A stretch of DNA of 64,000 nt from Collimonas rhizosphaerae. Lineage in GTDB: Bacteria; Pseudomonadota; Gammaproteobacteria; Burkholderiales; Burkholderiaceae_D. Location of the stretch: assembly GCF_038896935.1 (NCBI RefSeq), contig NZ_JBANDC010000002.1:186001-250000 (forward strand), written 5' to 3'. Each line of letters begins with the position of its first letter. Position 1 is the stretch's first letter. The notes beneath the pieces were generated by a model. That model saw only the letters and a program-made list of their open reading frames with translations. It was not told where the DNA came from and searched no databases. Shown here one piece after another: positions 1 to 7,116 of the stretch. The translations under genes and the position numbers were made by a program.

Positions 1-343
1 GGCGCGGCTGGAACGGCGTTTCCACAATCCATTGGCGGATCTCGGCGCCGGCTTGCGCCAAGGCCCGTACGTCTTCGACGTTCAGGGTCGCCAGGCGATC
101 GGCGATGCGGTCGGCCAAGGCCGGGCCGCCGTCGGCGCTATGCGACAGGAAATCGCGGAATGCCTGCGCCGTGGTGGCGAATCCGCCCGGCACCCGAACT
201 CCTGCGCCGGCCAGCTGGCTGATCATTTCACCCAGCGATGCGTTTTTGCCGCCAACGGAATCGACATCCGTCATCCGCAGATTTTCAAAGGAGATGACGT
301 AAGCCGCCCCCTGGGTAGCACCCATCTGTATTGCATTGGACAT
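1..343 (-). CDS. ppsA: Phosphoenolpyruvate synthase, N-terminal part (runs off the window)
   Basis: Translating the minus strand from the ATG at 343 gives a protein that starts MSNAIQMGATQGAAYVISFE and contains VGGKNASLGEM and VPGGFATTAQAFRDF. These are typical of the N-terminal PEP/pyruvate-binding domain of PEP synthase, which makes phosphoenolpyruvate from pyruvate and ATP in gluconeogenesis. About 114 codons are inside the window; the rest (the family is about 790-800 aa) lies beyond base 1. A GAGG ribosome site sits seven bases before the ATG. It diverges from ppsR, whose product controls it by phosphorylation, so the shared 344-606 spacer should hold both promoters. Confidence 0.93.
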   Translation of the reverse strand, partial: MSNAIQMGATQGAAYVISFENLRMTDVDSVGGKNASLGEMISQLAGAGVRVPGGFATTAQAFRDFLSHSADGGPALADRIADRLATLNVEDVRALAQAGAEIRQWIVETPFQPR

Positions 344-606
344 AACAACCTCTAGTTTGATGATAAGAAATCTTCACAATTGCCTTCGCCGCCCTTGGCT
401 TTTTGTTATTCTTCGTCAGGTAGCTTCAAATATTCAGTTGGCTGCCATTTTATGCCAATTTAGCGTTCACAGGCGCACAAGGCAGCACGTAGCCGTCAGC
501 AGGCTAGAGTCCGTGTTCAGTTAAAAGTTCGGCGGCCCCACTGGCGCCGCAGCAGTTGCCGGGCAACGCCTTGCTTTTTATTTTTTACTTTATTTTCGAC
601 AACATT

Positions 607-1455
607 ATGCTAGATGCCGCTCCTGCACCGCTGGTTCCTGCCCACCGCACCGTCTTCTTTGTTTCCGACGGCACCGGCATCACCGCCGAAACCTTCGGCC
701 ATTCGGTGCTGACCCAGTTCGAGCTGCGCTTCAAGCAGGTGCGCCTGCCCTTCATCGACACCCTGGACAAAGCCTACGACGCCACCCGCAAGATCAATGA
801 AGCATGCGTGGCGGACGGCAAATTGCCTATCGTGTTTTCAACGCTGGTCAAGGCCGACTTGTCAAAAGTCATCCAGCAGGCCAAAGCCATGCATATGGAC
901 CTGTTCCAGACTTTTGTCGAACCGCTGGAGCGGGAGCTGGGCGTCAAGTCCACCCACACCATCGGCCGCAGCCATAACACGGCCAATACCGACGAATACA
1001 AGAACCGGATCGAAGCCATCAATTTTTCGCTGGCGCATGACGATGGCCAGTCGCACAAGAACCTGGCCGACGCCGACGTTATCCTGGTCGGCGTCTCCCG
1101 TTCAGGCAAGACTCCTACCAGCCTGTACCTGGCGATGCAGTTCGGCGTCAAGGCCGCCAACTATCCTTTGATCCCAGAGGATTTCGAGCGCGACAAGCTT
1201 CCCAGCGGCCTGTTGCCATTCAAGCAAAAGATTTTCGGCCTGACCATCGCGGCCGACCGCCTGTCGGAAATCCGCAATGAACGCCGTCCGGGCAGCAAAT
1301 ACGCCGCGCTGGCAAATTGCCGTTATGAAGTGAATGAAGCGGAAAAAATCATGCGGCGCGAAGGGATACGCTGGATGTCGTCGACCACCAAATCGATCGA
1401 AGAAATCGCGGCGACGATCCTGCAGGACATCAAGCCGGATATGCGGACTTTCTAA
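607..1455 (+). CDS. ppsR: PEP synthase regulatory protein (ADP-dependent kinase / Pi-dependent pyrophosphorylase)
   Basis: This 282-aa protein belongs to the PpsR/DUF299 family, which inactivates PEP synthase by ADP-dependent phosphorylation of a threonine and reactivates it by phosphorolysis. Seen in sequence: the N-terminal FFVSDGTGITAETFGHS segment that defines the family and a P-loop-like GVSRSGKTPTS at about residues 162-172. Length matches the E. coli protein (277 aa). The reading frame could open at 556, but the extra 17 residues are hydrophobic low-complexity sequence from an AT-rich leader, so the ATG at 607 is preferred. Divergent pairing with ppsA, its substrate, is the usual arrangement and supports the call. 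Confidence 0.95.
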   Translation: MLDAAPAPLVPAHRTVFFVSDGTGITAETFGHSVLTQFELRFKQVRLPFIDTLDKAYDATRKINEACVADGKLPIVFSTLVKADLSKVIQQAKAMHMDLFQTFVEPLERELGVKSTHTIGRSHNTANTDEYKNRIEAINFSLAHDDGQSHKNLADADVILVGVSRSGKTPTSLYLAMQFGVKAANYPLIPEDFERDKLPSGLLPFKQKIFGLTIAADRLSEIRNERRPGSKYAALANCRYEVNEAEKIMRREGIRWMSSTTKSIEEIAATILQDIKPDMRTF

Positions 1456-1480
1456 GCAGGGGCCGGGACAGCCGGCCTGC
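1456..1480. terminator. GC-rich hairpin between convergent ppsR and rRNA methyltransferase genes
   Basis: The 25-bp spacer can fold as GCAG/CTGC and GCCGG/CCGGC arms around a short loop. It has no T-run on either side, so it is a weak candidate for a bidirectional terminator. The call rests only on base pairing and on its position between two converging stops. Confidence 0.4.
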
Positions 1481-2266
1481 TCAATCCAGCGCCTGGCGCA
1501 GCTGCTCGAAAAAACATACCGCCGCCGCAGCGGCAACATTCAGCGACTCCATCTGCCCGCGATGCGGAATCACGACTTGCTGGCTGGCCAGTTGCAGCAA
1601 ATCTTCCGCGACGCCCTGCCCTTCATGGCCGAACAGCCACGCCAGTTCTCCGTGCAGGTCAGCCTGGTAGATGCTTTGCGTCGCATACGAACTGGTGGCA
1701 AGCACCGGTATCTGCGCTGTCGCCATCAGGGCCGCCAGGTCAACGCCTTCGAAGATGTCCAGGATGAAATGCGCGCCCATGCCCGCCCGCAGCACCTTGG
1801 GCGACCAGGCAGATGCGCTGCCTTCTGAACAATAGATCTGCCGGATGCCTGCGGCCGCAGCGCTGCGCAGGATGGAACCGAGGTTGCCCGGGTCCTGCAG
1901 GTTGTCGAGCAGCACGGCCGACTGGGTCAATGCGGCCGGCGCCGCCGCTTTCGGCGTTTCAACCACAAACAGCAGGCCGACGCCGTGCTCGACCTGGCTC
2001 AGCGCCTGGTACTGGCCGTCCGGCAGCAGCACGCATTGCACCGCCTCGGCCTGGCATTGCCGGATCACCGCAGCCGCTTCGGCATGCGTCAGCGCGGTTT
2101 CGCTGGCGACGCACAACACCGGCCTGGCGCCGCTCTGCAAATACGCTTCGGCCAGGTGGATCCCGTCCAGCAGCGTACGGCCCGCCTTGCGCCTGGCCTG
2201 GGCGCTGGTCGCCAGCTGCTTCAGTTCCTTGTACAAAGGATTGGCGGACGAGGTGATGCTTTTCAT
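1481..2266 (-). CDS. TrmH/SpoU-family RNA 2'-O-methyltransferase
   Basis: This 261-aa protein is a SPOUT-class RNA ribose methyltransferase. The three SpoU motifs are visible: DNLQDPGNLGSILRSAAAAG (motif 1, about 120-139), WLFGHEGQGV (motif 2) and IPHRGQMESLNVAAAAAV (motif 3, near the C terminus), which form the knotted SAM site. The N-terminal SSANPLYKELKQLATSAQARR and the substrate-binding GIHLAEAYL segment resemble the RlmB/TsnR-type rRNA methylase group, but the target nucleotide cannot be read from sequence. Its ATG overlaps the rnhB stop (ATGA), so it is probably translated as the last gene of the lipid A operon. Confidence 0.88.
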   Translation of the reverse strand: MKSITSSANPLYKELKQLATSAQARRKAGRTLLDGIHLAEAYLQSGARPVLCVASETALTHAEAAAVIRQCQAEAVQCVLLPDGQYQALSQVEHGVGLLFVVETPKAAAPAALTQSAVLLDNLQDPGNLGSILRSAAAAGIRQIYCSEGSASAWSPKVLRAGMGAHFILDIFEGVDLAALMATAQIPVLATSSYATQSIYQADLHGELAWLFGHEGQGVAEDLLQLASQQVVIPHRGQMESLNVAAAAAVCFFEQLRQALD

Positions 2267-2892
2267 GCCGCCGCCCCATCGATATCCAGCGCCAGCAGAG
2301 CCCGCACCGGCGCATAGGATTTGCGGTGCACCGGCGACACGCCATGCAGGCGCAGCCGTTCCATGTGCAGCGCCGTCGGATAACCTTTGTGCTGGTCGAA
2401 AGCGTAGTGCGGATATTGCACGTGCAACACCTGCAGCGCGGCGTCGCGCGCGGTCTTGGCGAGAATCGAGGCTGCCGAAATGGCCTGCACCTTGTCGTCG
2501 CCCTTGACGATGGCCTCGGAGCGGATGCTGAGCTGCGGACAGCGGTTGCCGTCGATCAGCGCCAGCGTCGGCTGCATGGACAGTCCTTCCACCGCGCGCC
2601 GCATCGCCAGCATGGTTGCCTGCAATATGTTGAGCTTATCGATCTCCGCTTCGGAGCATTCGGCGATGGCCCACGCTAGTGCATTGGCCTTGATTTCCAC
2701 CGCCAGCAGTTCACGCCGTTCGGCGGTCAGTTTCTTCGAATCGCGCAAGCCGCTGATCGGCCGCGCCGGATCGAGTATCACGGCGGCGGCAAACACCGGT
2801 CCGGCCAAGGGGCCGCGGCCGGCCTCGTCGACGCCGCAAATGGTTTCGCCGTCGTAGGTGAAGAGAGAGAGATTCTGGTCGGATGGGCTCAC
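2263..2892 (-). CDS. rnhB: Ribonuclease HII
   Basis: RNase HII cleaves the RNA strand of RNA-DNA hybrids and excises single ribonucleotides from DNA. GVDEAGRGPLAGPV carries the first catalytic Asp and Glu, and the DSKKLT segment and the SILAKTARD segment are also family-typical. The frame can be opened upstream to a TTG at 2961, but that would overlap lpxB by 41 bases; the GTG at 2892 gives 209 aa, close to E. coli RnhB (198 aa), and is preferred. No ATG lies before the first motif, so the start is uncertain. It follows lpxB and overlaps the next gene by four bases, as in many proteobacterial lpxAB-rnhB clusters. Confidence 0.93.
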   Translation of the reverse strand: MSPSDQNLSLFTYDGETICGVDEAGRGPLAGPVFAAAVILDPARPISGLRDSKKLTAERRELLAVEIKANALAWAIAECSEAEIDKLNILQATMLAMRRAVEGLSMQPTLALIDGNRCPQLSIRSEAIVKGDDKVQAISAASILAKTARDAALQVLHVQYPHYAFDQHKGYPTALHMERLRLHGVSPVHRKSYAPVRALLALDIDGAAA

Positions 2893-2920
2893 GGCGTTCA
2901 GTACCAAGTAGTACGCCGGA

Positions 2921-4108
2921 TCAGGCCGGCGAAAGTCCGGATGGACGTTTATGTTGTTCAATCACTTGCAGCACGGCTTGCGCGCTTTCGCTGGCGGTAT
3001 CGCGCAGCAGGGTGTGATGCATGTCGGTGAAGCGCTGCCGCAGCATCTCCTGGCGCGCCGGATCCTCCAGCTGCTGCCAGAGCGCGTCCGCCAGCGCCTG
3101 CGGCGTCGCATTATGCTGCAGCAGTTCCGGCACCAGGAATTCGCGCGCCAGGATATTCGGCAAACCTATCCACGGCTGGTAGCTCATGTGGCGCAGGATT
3201 TCCCAGGTGGCGCGCATCATTTTATAAGCGATCACCATAGGTTTCTTGTACAAGGCAACTTCCAGCGATGCGGTGCCGGAGGCGACCAGCACCACATCGG
3301 CCGCCGCCATTGCCGTATGCGATTGCCCGTCCAGCAACTGGATAGGCAAGTCTTGCAGACCGGCCTGGCTGACCAGTTCGCTAAACAGCTTGCTCTGCTT
3401 TTCTCCCGCCATTGGCGCGATGAAGCGCATGCCGGGATCGCGCTGCGCCAGTATCGCGGCAGCTTGCACAAAAGCTATCGTGTTATGTTTCAGCTCACCC
3501 ATGCGGCTGCCGGGCATGATCGCCACTACCCGGCCGGCGGCCGGCAGGCCGAGCGCGCTGCGGGCCGCGGCGACATCGGGCACCATCGGGATCACTTGCG
3601 CCAGCGGATGGCCGACGTAGGTCACCGGGATGCCGGCCTTGCGATAGATTTCTTCTTCAAACGGGAAGATGACCAGCATGTGCGACGCCGCACGCGCAAT
3701 CTTCTTGATGCGTCCGCCGCGCCAGGCCCAGATCGAAGGACCGATGAAATGCACGGTGGGAATGCCGGCCTGGCGCAGTTGCGCTTCCAGGCCGAAATTG
3801 AAATCCGGGGCGTCGACGCCGATGAACACGTTCGGCTTCTCCGCCAGCAGGCGGTCGCGCAACGCGACCTGGATGCCCTTGAGCTCGCGGTAGTGGGCCA
3901 GCACTTCGAACAAACCGTTGACCGACAGCTTTTCCATCGGCCAGTCGCTGACAAAACCGTACTCCGCCATCTTGGCGCCGCCGATGCCGTACATGCGCGC
4001 ATCCGGCAGGTGCGGACGCAGGCCGGACAACAGGCGGCTGGCAAGCAAATCGCCGGAGGTTTCTCCGGCGACCATGGCGATGGCTACGTTGGCGTCAGCG
4101 TCCGCCAT
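2921..4108 (-). CDS. lpxB: Lipid-A-disaccharide synthase
   Basis: LpxB joins UDP-2,3-diacylglucosamine to lipid X to make the tetra-acyl disaccharide of lipid A at the inner membrane. The 395-aa product (E. coli 382) shows the N-terminal MVAGETSGDLLASRLL segment, FIGPSIWAWRGGRIKKI, a central VGHPL, the IMPGSRMGEL nucleotide-sugar region and ASGTASLEVAL near residue 280. It starts two bases after the lpxA stop, so it is co-translated with lpxA. Confidence 0.96.
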   Translation of the reverse strand: MADADANVAIAMVAGETSGDLLASRLLSGLRPHLPDARMYGIGGAKMAEYGFVSDWPMEKLSVNGLFEVLAHYRELKGIQVALRDRLLAEKPNVFIGVDAPDFNFGLEAQLRQAGIPTVHFIGPSIWAWRGGRIKKIARAASHMLVIFPFEEEIYRKAGIPVTYVGHPLAQVIPMVPDVAAARSALGLPAAGRVVAIMPGSRMGELKHNTIAFVQAAAILAQRDPGMRFIAPMAGEKQSKLFSELVSQAGLQDLPIQLLDGQSHTAMAAADVVLVASGTASLEVALYKKPMVIAYKMMRATWEILRHMSYQPWIGLPNILAREFLVPELLQHNATPQALADALWQQLEDPARQEMLRQRFTDMHHTLLRDTASESAQAVLQVIEQHKRPSGLSPA

Positions 4109-4110
4109 GT

Positions 4111-4899
4111 TCAGCGGATGATGCCACGCGTAGAGCCGGCAATGAAATCACGCATCAACTTCAGGTCTGCGGCAGATGCCGGCGCTTTCGACTCTTCCTG
4201 TTCCAGCGCCGCCATGGCGTCTTCCAGCGCCAGGCCGGAGCGGTAAATGGTGCGGTAGGCGCGCTTGATCGCCATGATCTGCTCGCTGCTGAAACCGCGC
4301 CGCCGCAAACCTTCGCTGTTGATGCCCGCGGGTTCGGCGCGATTGCCGGCGGCGGTCACGAACGGCGGAACATCCTGGCTGACGGCAGCGGTGAAAGCCG
4401 TCATCGCATGGGCGCCGATGCGGCAAAACTGGTGCACGGTGGTAAAACCGCCAAGCAGCACCCAGTCGCCAATGTGCACATGGCCCGCCAGCGTCGCGTT
4501 ATTGGCGATCGTGGTATTGCTGCCGATCTGGCAGTCATGCGCCACGTGGACATAGGCCATCACCCAGTTGTCGTCGCCGATACGGGTGACGCCGCCATCC
4601 TGGACGGTGCCGAGATTGAGGGTGACGAATTCGCGGATGGTGTTGCGGTCGCCGATCTCCAGCCGGGTCGGCTCGCCAGCGTACTTCTTGTCTTGCGGCA
4701 CGGCGCCGATCGAACCGAACTGGAAAATCGCGTTATCGCGGCCGATCGCGGTATGCCCTTCGATCACGGCATGCGGACCGATCTTGCTGCCGGCGCCGAT
4801 GGTTACATGGGGGCCGATCACCGCATAGGCGCCGACTTCCACCGAACTGTCGAGGGATGCCTTGGGATCGATGACAGCTGTAGGGTGAATGCGCGTCAT
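4111..4899 (-). CDS. lpxA: Acyl-ACP--UDP-N-acetylglucosamine O-acyltransferase
   Basis: LpxA carries out the first step of lipid A synthesis, moving a 3-hydroxyacyl chain from ACP to UDP-GlcNAc. From the ATG at 4899 the product is 262 aa, the same length as E. coli LpxA. It is built of hexapeptide repeats of the left-handed beta-helix class (for example IGPHVTIGAGSKIGPHAVI), with the AHDC segment near residue 121 carrying the likely catalytic histidine and a C-terminal helical domain with YRTIYRSGL. An upstream GTG or ATG could extend the frame to 4923 but would overlap fabZ, so 4899 is chosen. It lies four bases after fabZ. Confidence 0.96.
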   Translation of the reverse strand: MTRIHPTAVIDPKASLDSSVEVGAYAVIGPHVTIGAGSKIGPHAVIEGHTAIGRDNAIFQFGSIGAVPQDKKYAGEPTRLEIGDRNTIREFVTLNLGTVQDGGVTRIGDDNWVMAYVHVAHDCQIGSNTTIANNATLAGHVHIGDWVLLGGFTTVHQFCRIGAHAMTAFTAAVSQDVPPFVTAAGNRAEPAGINSEGLRRRGFSSEQIMAIKRAYRTIYRSGLALEDAMAALEQEESKAPASAADLKLMRDFIAGSTRGIIR

Positions 4900-4903
4900 G
4901 GGA

Positions 4904-5410
4904 TCACTCTGACGGGCTGGCATCCACCACCACAGTCGCAGCAGCGCCGGGACTGACCGCGGTGCGCATGGTGCACATGAATTCGGCTTCTACCGCCATC
5001 TCGCCGTCGACGCTGGCGACAGCCTTGTATTTCCAGATGCCACGCACGACGCGCACGATCTCGACTTCCAGCTTGATCTGGTCGCCTGGTTCGACCGGGC
5101 GGCGGAAACGGGCCTTGTCGATGCCGAGGAAGTACACCACGGTATTTTCATCCGGCTTGCGGCCTTCGGTCAGGAACGACAGCAAGGCAGCGGTTTGCGC
5201 CAGCGCCTCGATGGTCAGGACGCCAGGCATCACCGGCTTGTTGGGAAAATGGCCATTGAAGAATTCTTCATTGATGGTGACATTCTTGATCGCCGTGATC
5301 GACTTGCCGCTTTCCCAATTCAATACGCGGTCAACCAGCAGCAGCGGATAACGGTGCGGCAGGTAGGTCTTGATCTGGTTGATGTCTAGCGTTTGGTTTG
5401 GACTATTCAT
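4904..5410 (-). CDS. fabZ: 3-hydroxyacyl-[ACP] dehydratase
   Basis: FabZ dehydrates 3-hydroxyacyl-ACP in fatty-acid elongation and competes with LpxA and LpxD for the same substrate. The 168-aa product has the hot-dog-fold signature LPHRYPLLLVDRV near the N terminus and the catalytic helix NGHFPNKPVMPGVLTIEALA with its conserved His and Glu. The ATG at 5410 overlaps the end of lpxD by eight bases (GATAATGAATAG), which suggests translational coupling. A longer frame to 5488 lies wholly inside lpxD and is rejected. Confidence 0.96.
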   Translation of the reverse strand: MNSPNQTLDINQIKTYLPHRYPLLLVDRVLNWESGKSITAIKNVTINEEFFNGHFPNKPVMPGVLTIEALAQTAALLSFLTEGRKPDENTVVYFLGIDKARFRRPVEPGDQIKLEVEIVRVVRGIWKYKAVASVDGEMAVEAEFMCTMRTAVSPGAAATVVVDASPSE

Positions 5411-6482
5411 TATCTTTTTGGGTAACCTGTTGCGGTAACTGTTCGATGAGCTGTTTAATGGATTTTTCCAGAGCCCGGATTTTCTCACGCATTGTATTCA
5501 GATTGCGCACCAAGGCAGCAGATTTTTCCCATTCGCCATGCTTGGCAATCGGGTAGAAACCGGTGTATTGGCCTGGCTCGGAGATCGAGCGCAACGCCAG
5601 CGTACCCGCTGACACATGCACATGATCGACGATGGTAATGTGGCCATGGATCATCGCCGCCCCGCCTATCGAGCAAAATTTGCCGATCCTGGCGCTGCCG
5701 GCAATCCCGGCGCAAGCTGCAATCGCGGTATGGGCGCCGATATGGCAGTTATGGGCGATCTGGATCTGATTGTCCAGCTTGACCCCTTCTTCTATCACGG
5801 TGTCGGCCAGGGCGCCGCGGTCGATGGTGGTGTTGGCGCCGATTTCGACGTCGTCGCCGATCAGCACCCGGCCGGTCTGGGGAATCTTGACCCAGGTCCC
5901 GCCGTCATTGGCAAAACCGAAACCGTCGGCGCCGATGACAACGCCAGAATGGATAATGGTGCGCTGGCCGATCTGGCAGGCGTCATAAACCGTGACGTTG
6001 GGATGCAGCAGGCTGCCCGCGCCGATGCTGACGCCGCGGCCGATCACGCAGCCGGCTCCCAGGTTCACATGCTCGCCGATCGTGGCGCCGGCGCCGACGA
6101 CCGCGTTGGCGCCGACATAGGCGGTCGCCGCGACCTGGGCGGCAGGATCGACGCTGGCTGCCGGATGGATTCCAGGCGCCACCGGAATAGCGTTTTTTGC
6201 AGCAAAAAACTGCGCCGCCAGCGCGAAATACGCATAAGGATTGGCGGCGACAATCCGTGCACCGCGATAATCGGCGCCGATCGCCGCATCGTCCGCCGCG
6301 GACAGGATAATGGCGGCCGCCTGCGTTTGCGCGGCCTGGGGCCGAAACTTGGGATTGGACAAGAAGGTGATCTGTGATGCGCTGGCGTCGCTCAACGGCG
6401 CGATGCCGGATACCCGGGTATCCGCATCACCGATCAGTTGGCCACCCAAGCTTTCGACCAGTTCTTTTAGCCGAATGCTCAT
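5403..6482 (-). CDS. lpxD: UDP-3-O-(3-hydroxyacyl)glucosamine N-acyltransferase
   Basis: LpxD adds the N-linked hydroxyacyl chain to UDP-3-O-acylglucosamine, the third step of lipid A synthesis. The 359-aa protein has an N-terminal uridine-binding domain (MSIRLKELVESLGGQLIGDA, ITFLSNPKF), a long hexapeptide beta-helix from about residue 105, and the IAHNCHIG segment with the catalytic histidine near residue 248. The C-terminal helix ends in a glutamine-rich tail. It is downstream of ompH and upstream of fabZ, the standard bamA-ompH-lpxD-fabZ-lpxA-lpxB order. Confidence 0.96.
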   Translation of the reverse strand: MSIRLKELVESLGGQLIGDADTRVSGIAPLSDASASQITFLSNPKFRPQAAQTQAAAIILSAADDAAIGADYRGARIVAANPYAYFALAAQFFAAKNAIPVAPGIHPAASVDPAAQVAATAYVGANAVVGAGATIGEHVNLGAGCVIGRGVSIGAGSLLHPNVTVYDACQIGQRTIIHSGVVIGADGFGFANDGGTWVKIPQTGRVLIGDDVEIGANTTIDRGALADTVIEEGVKLDNQIQIAHNCHIGAHTAIAACAGIAGSARIGKFCSIGGAAMIHGHITIVDHVHVSAGTLALRSISEPGQYTGFYPIAKHGEWEKSAALVRNLNTMREKIRALEKSIKQLIEQLPQQVTQKDNE

Positions 6483-6504
6483 ATAGTGGCCTTGACAGAA
6501 TGGG

Positions 6505-7032
6505 TTACTTATTGAGGATTTTCAATACTTTATCGGTGATGTCGATGCGCGGGCTGACATACACGCCGCCTTCCTGGAACACCATATCGTATTTTTCCGC
6601 TTCGGCGATCTGCTTGATCGCCTTGGTCGAGCGCTCCAGCACGATCGCCAGCTCTTCGTTGCGGCGCTGGTTCAGGTCTTCGCGGAACTCACGCTGCTTG
6701 CGCTGGAAATCCTTGTCCAGGTCGCTCAGCTCGCGCTGGCGCTTGACCCGCTCGGATTCCGAAATCACGGCTGAATCCTTGTCCAGCTTGTCTGCCATGT
6801 TTTTCAGGCGGGTGGCCTGGTCTTGCAAATCCTTGTCGCGCTTGGAAAACTCGGCTTCGATCTTGGATTGCGCGGTCTTGGCCGGGGTCGCCTCGCGCAA
6901 GATGCGCTCGCTGCTGACGAAGGCGATTTTCGAACCTTCATCAGCATGCGCCGGGGCTGCCGACAATAAGCACGCCGCCAGCAAGCCGGCGGTGGGCAAT
7001 GATGTAAAGGTTTTAATTAGAGATTTCAACAC
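6505..7032 (-). CDS. ompH: Periplasmic OmpH/Skp-family outer-membrane protein chaperone
   Basis: A small Skp-like protein, predicted to hold unfolded porins in the periplasm before the BAM complex. It has a signal peptide (hydrophobic PTAGLLAACLLSAAP, cleavage after AHA), then KIAFVSSERILRE, then a long charged helical stretch typical of the Skp coiled-coil arms. There is no ATG: candidates are TTG at 7044, GTG at 7032 and TTG at 7029. A GGAG lies at about 7037-7040, four bases before the GTG and seven before the TTG at 7029, so either inner start fits better than 7044. The gene sits between bamA and lpxD, where ompH is expected. Confidence 0.9.
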   Translation of the reverse strand: MLKSLIKTFTSLPTAGLLAACLLSAAPAHADEGSKIAFVSSERILREATPAKTAQSKIEAEFSKRDKDLQDQATRLKNMADKLDKDSAVISESERVKRQRELSDLDKDFQRKQREFREDLNQRRNEELAIVLERSTKAIKQIAEAEKYDMVFQEGGVYVSPRIDITDKVLKILNK

Positions 7033-7116
7033 TATTCTCCGCAATTCAAATGATGCAACTTGTGCATTATGCCACTCTTGTCAGAATCTGCAATTGTGCA
7101 CCATCCTTATGGTTTT

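Noticed and set aside
344..606. Small plus-strand frame (336-524) in the ppsA/ppsR spacer
   Set aside because: It starts inside the ppsA N terminus in antisense, lacks a ribosome site and matches no family; treated as promoter DNA.
2893..2961. Longer rnhB reading from TTG at 2961
   Set aside because: It overlaps lpxB by 41 bases, uses a poor start codon, and the added residues are not typical of RNase HII.
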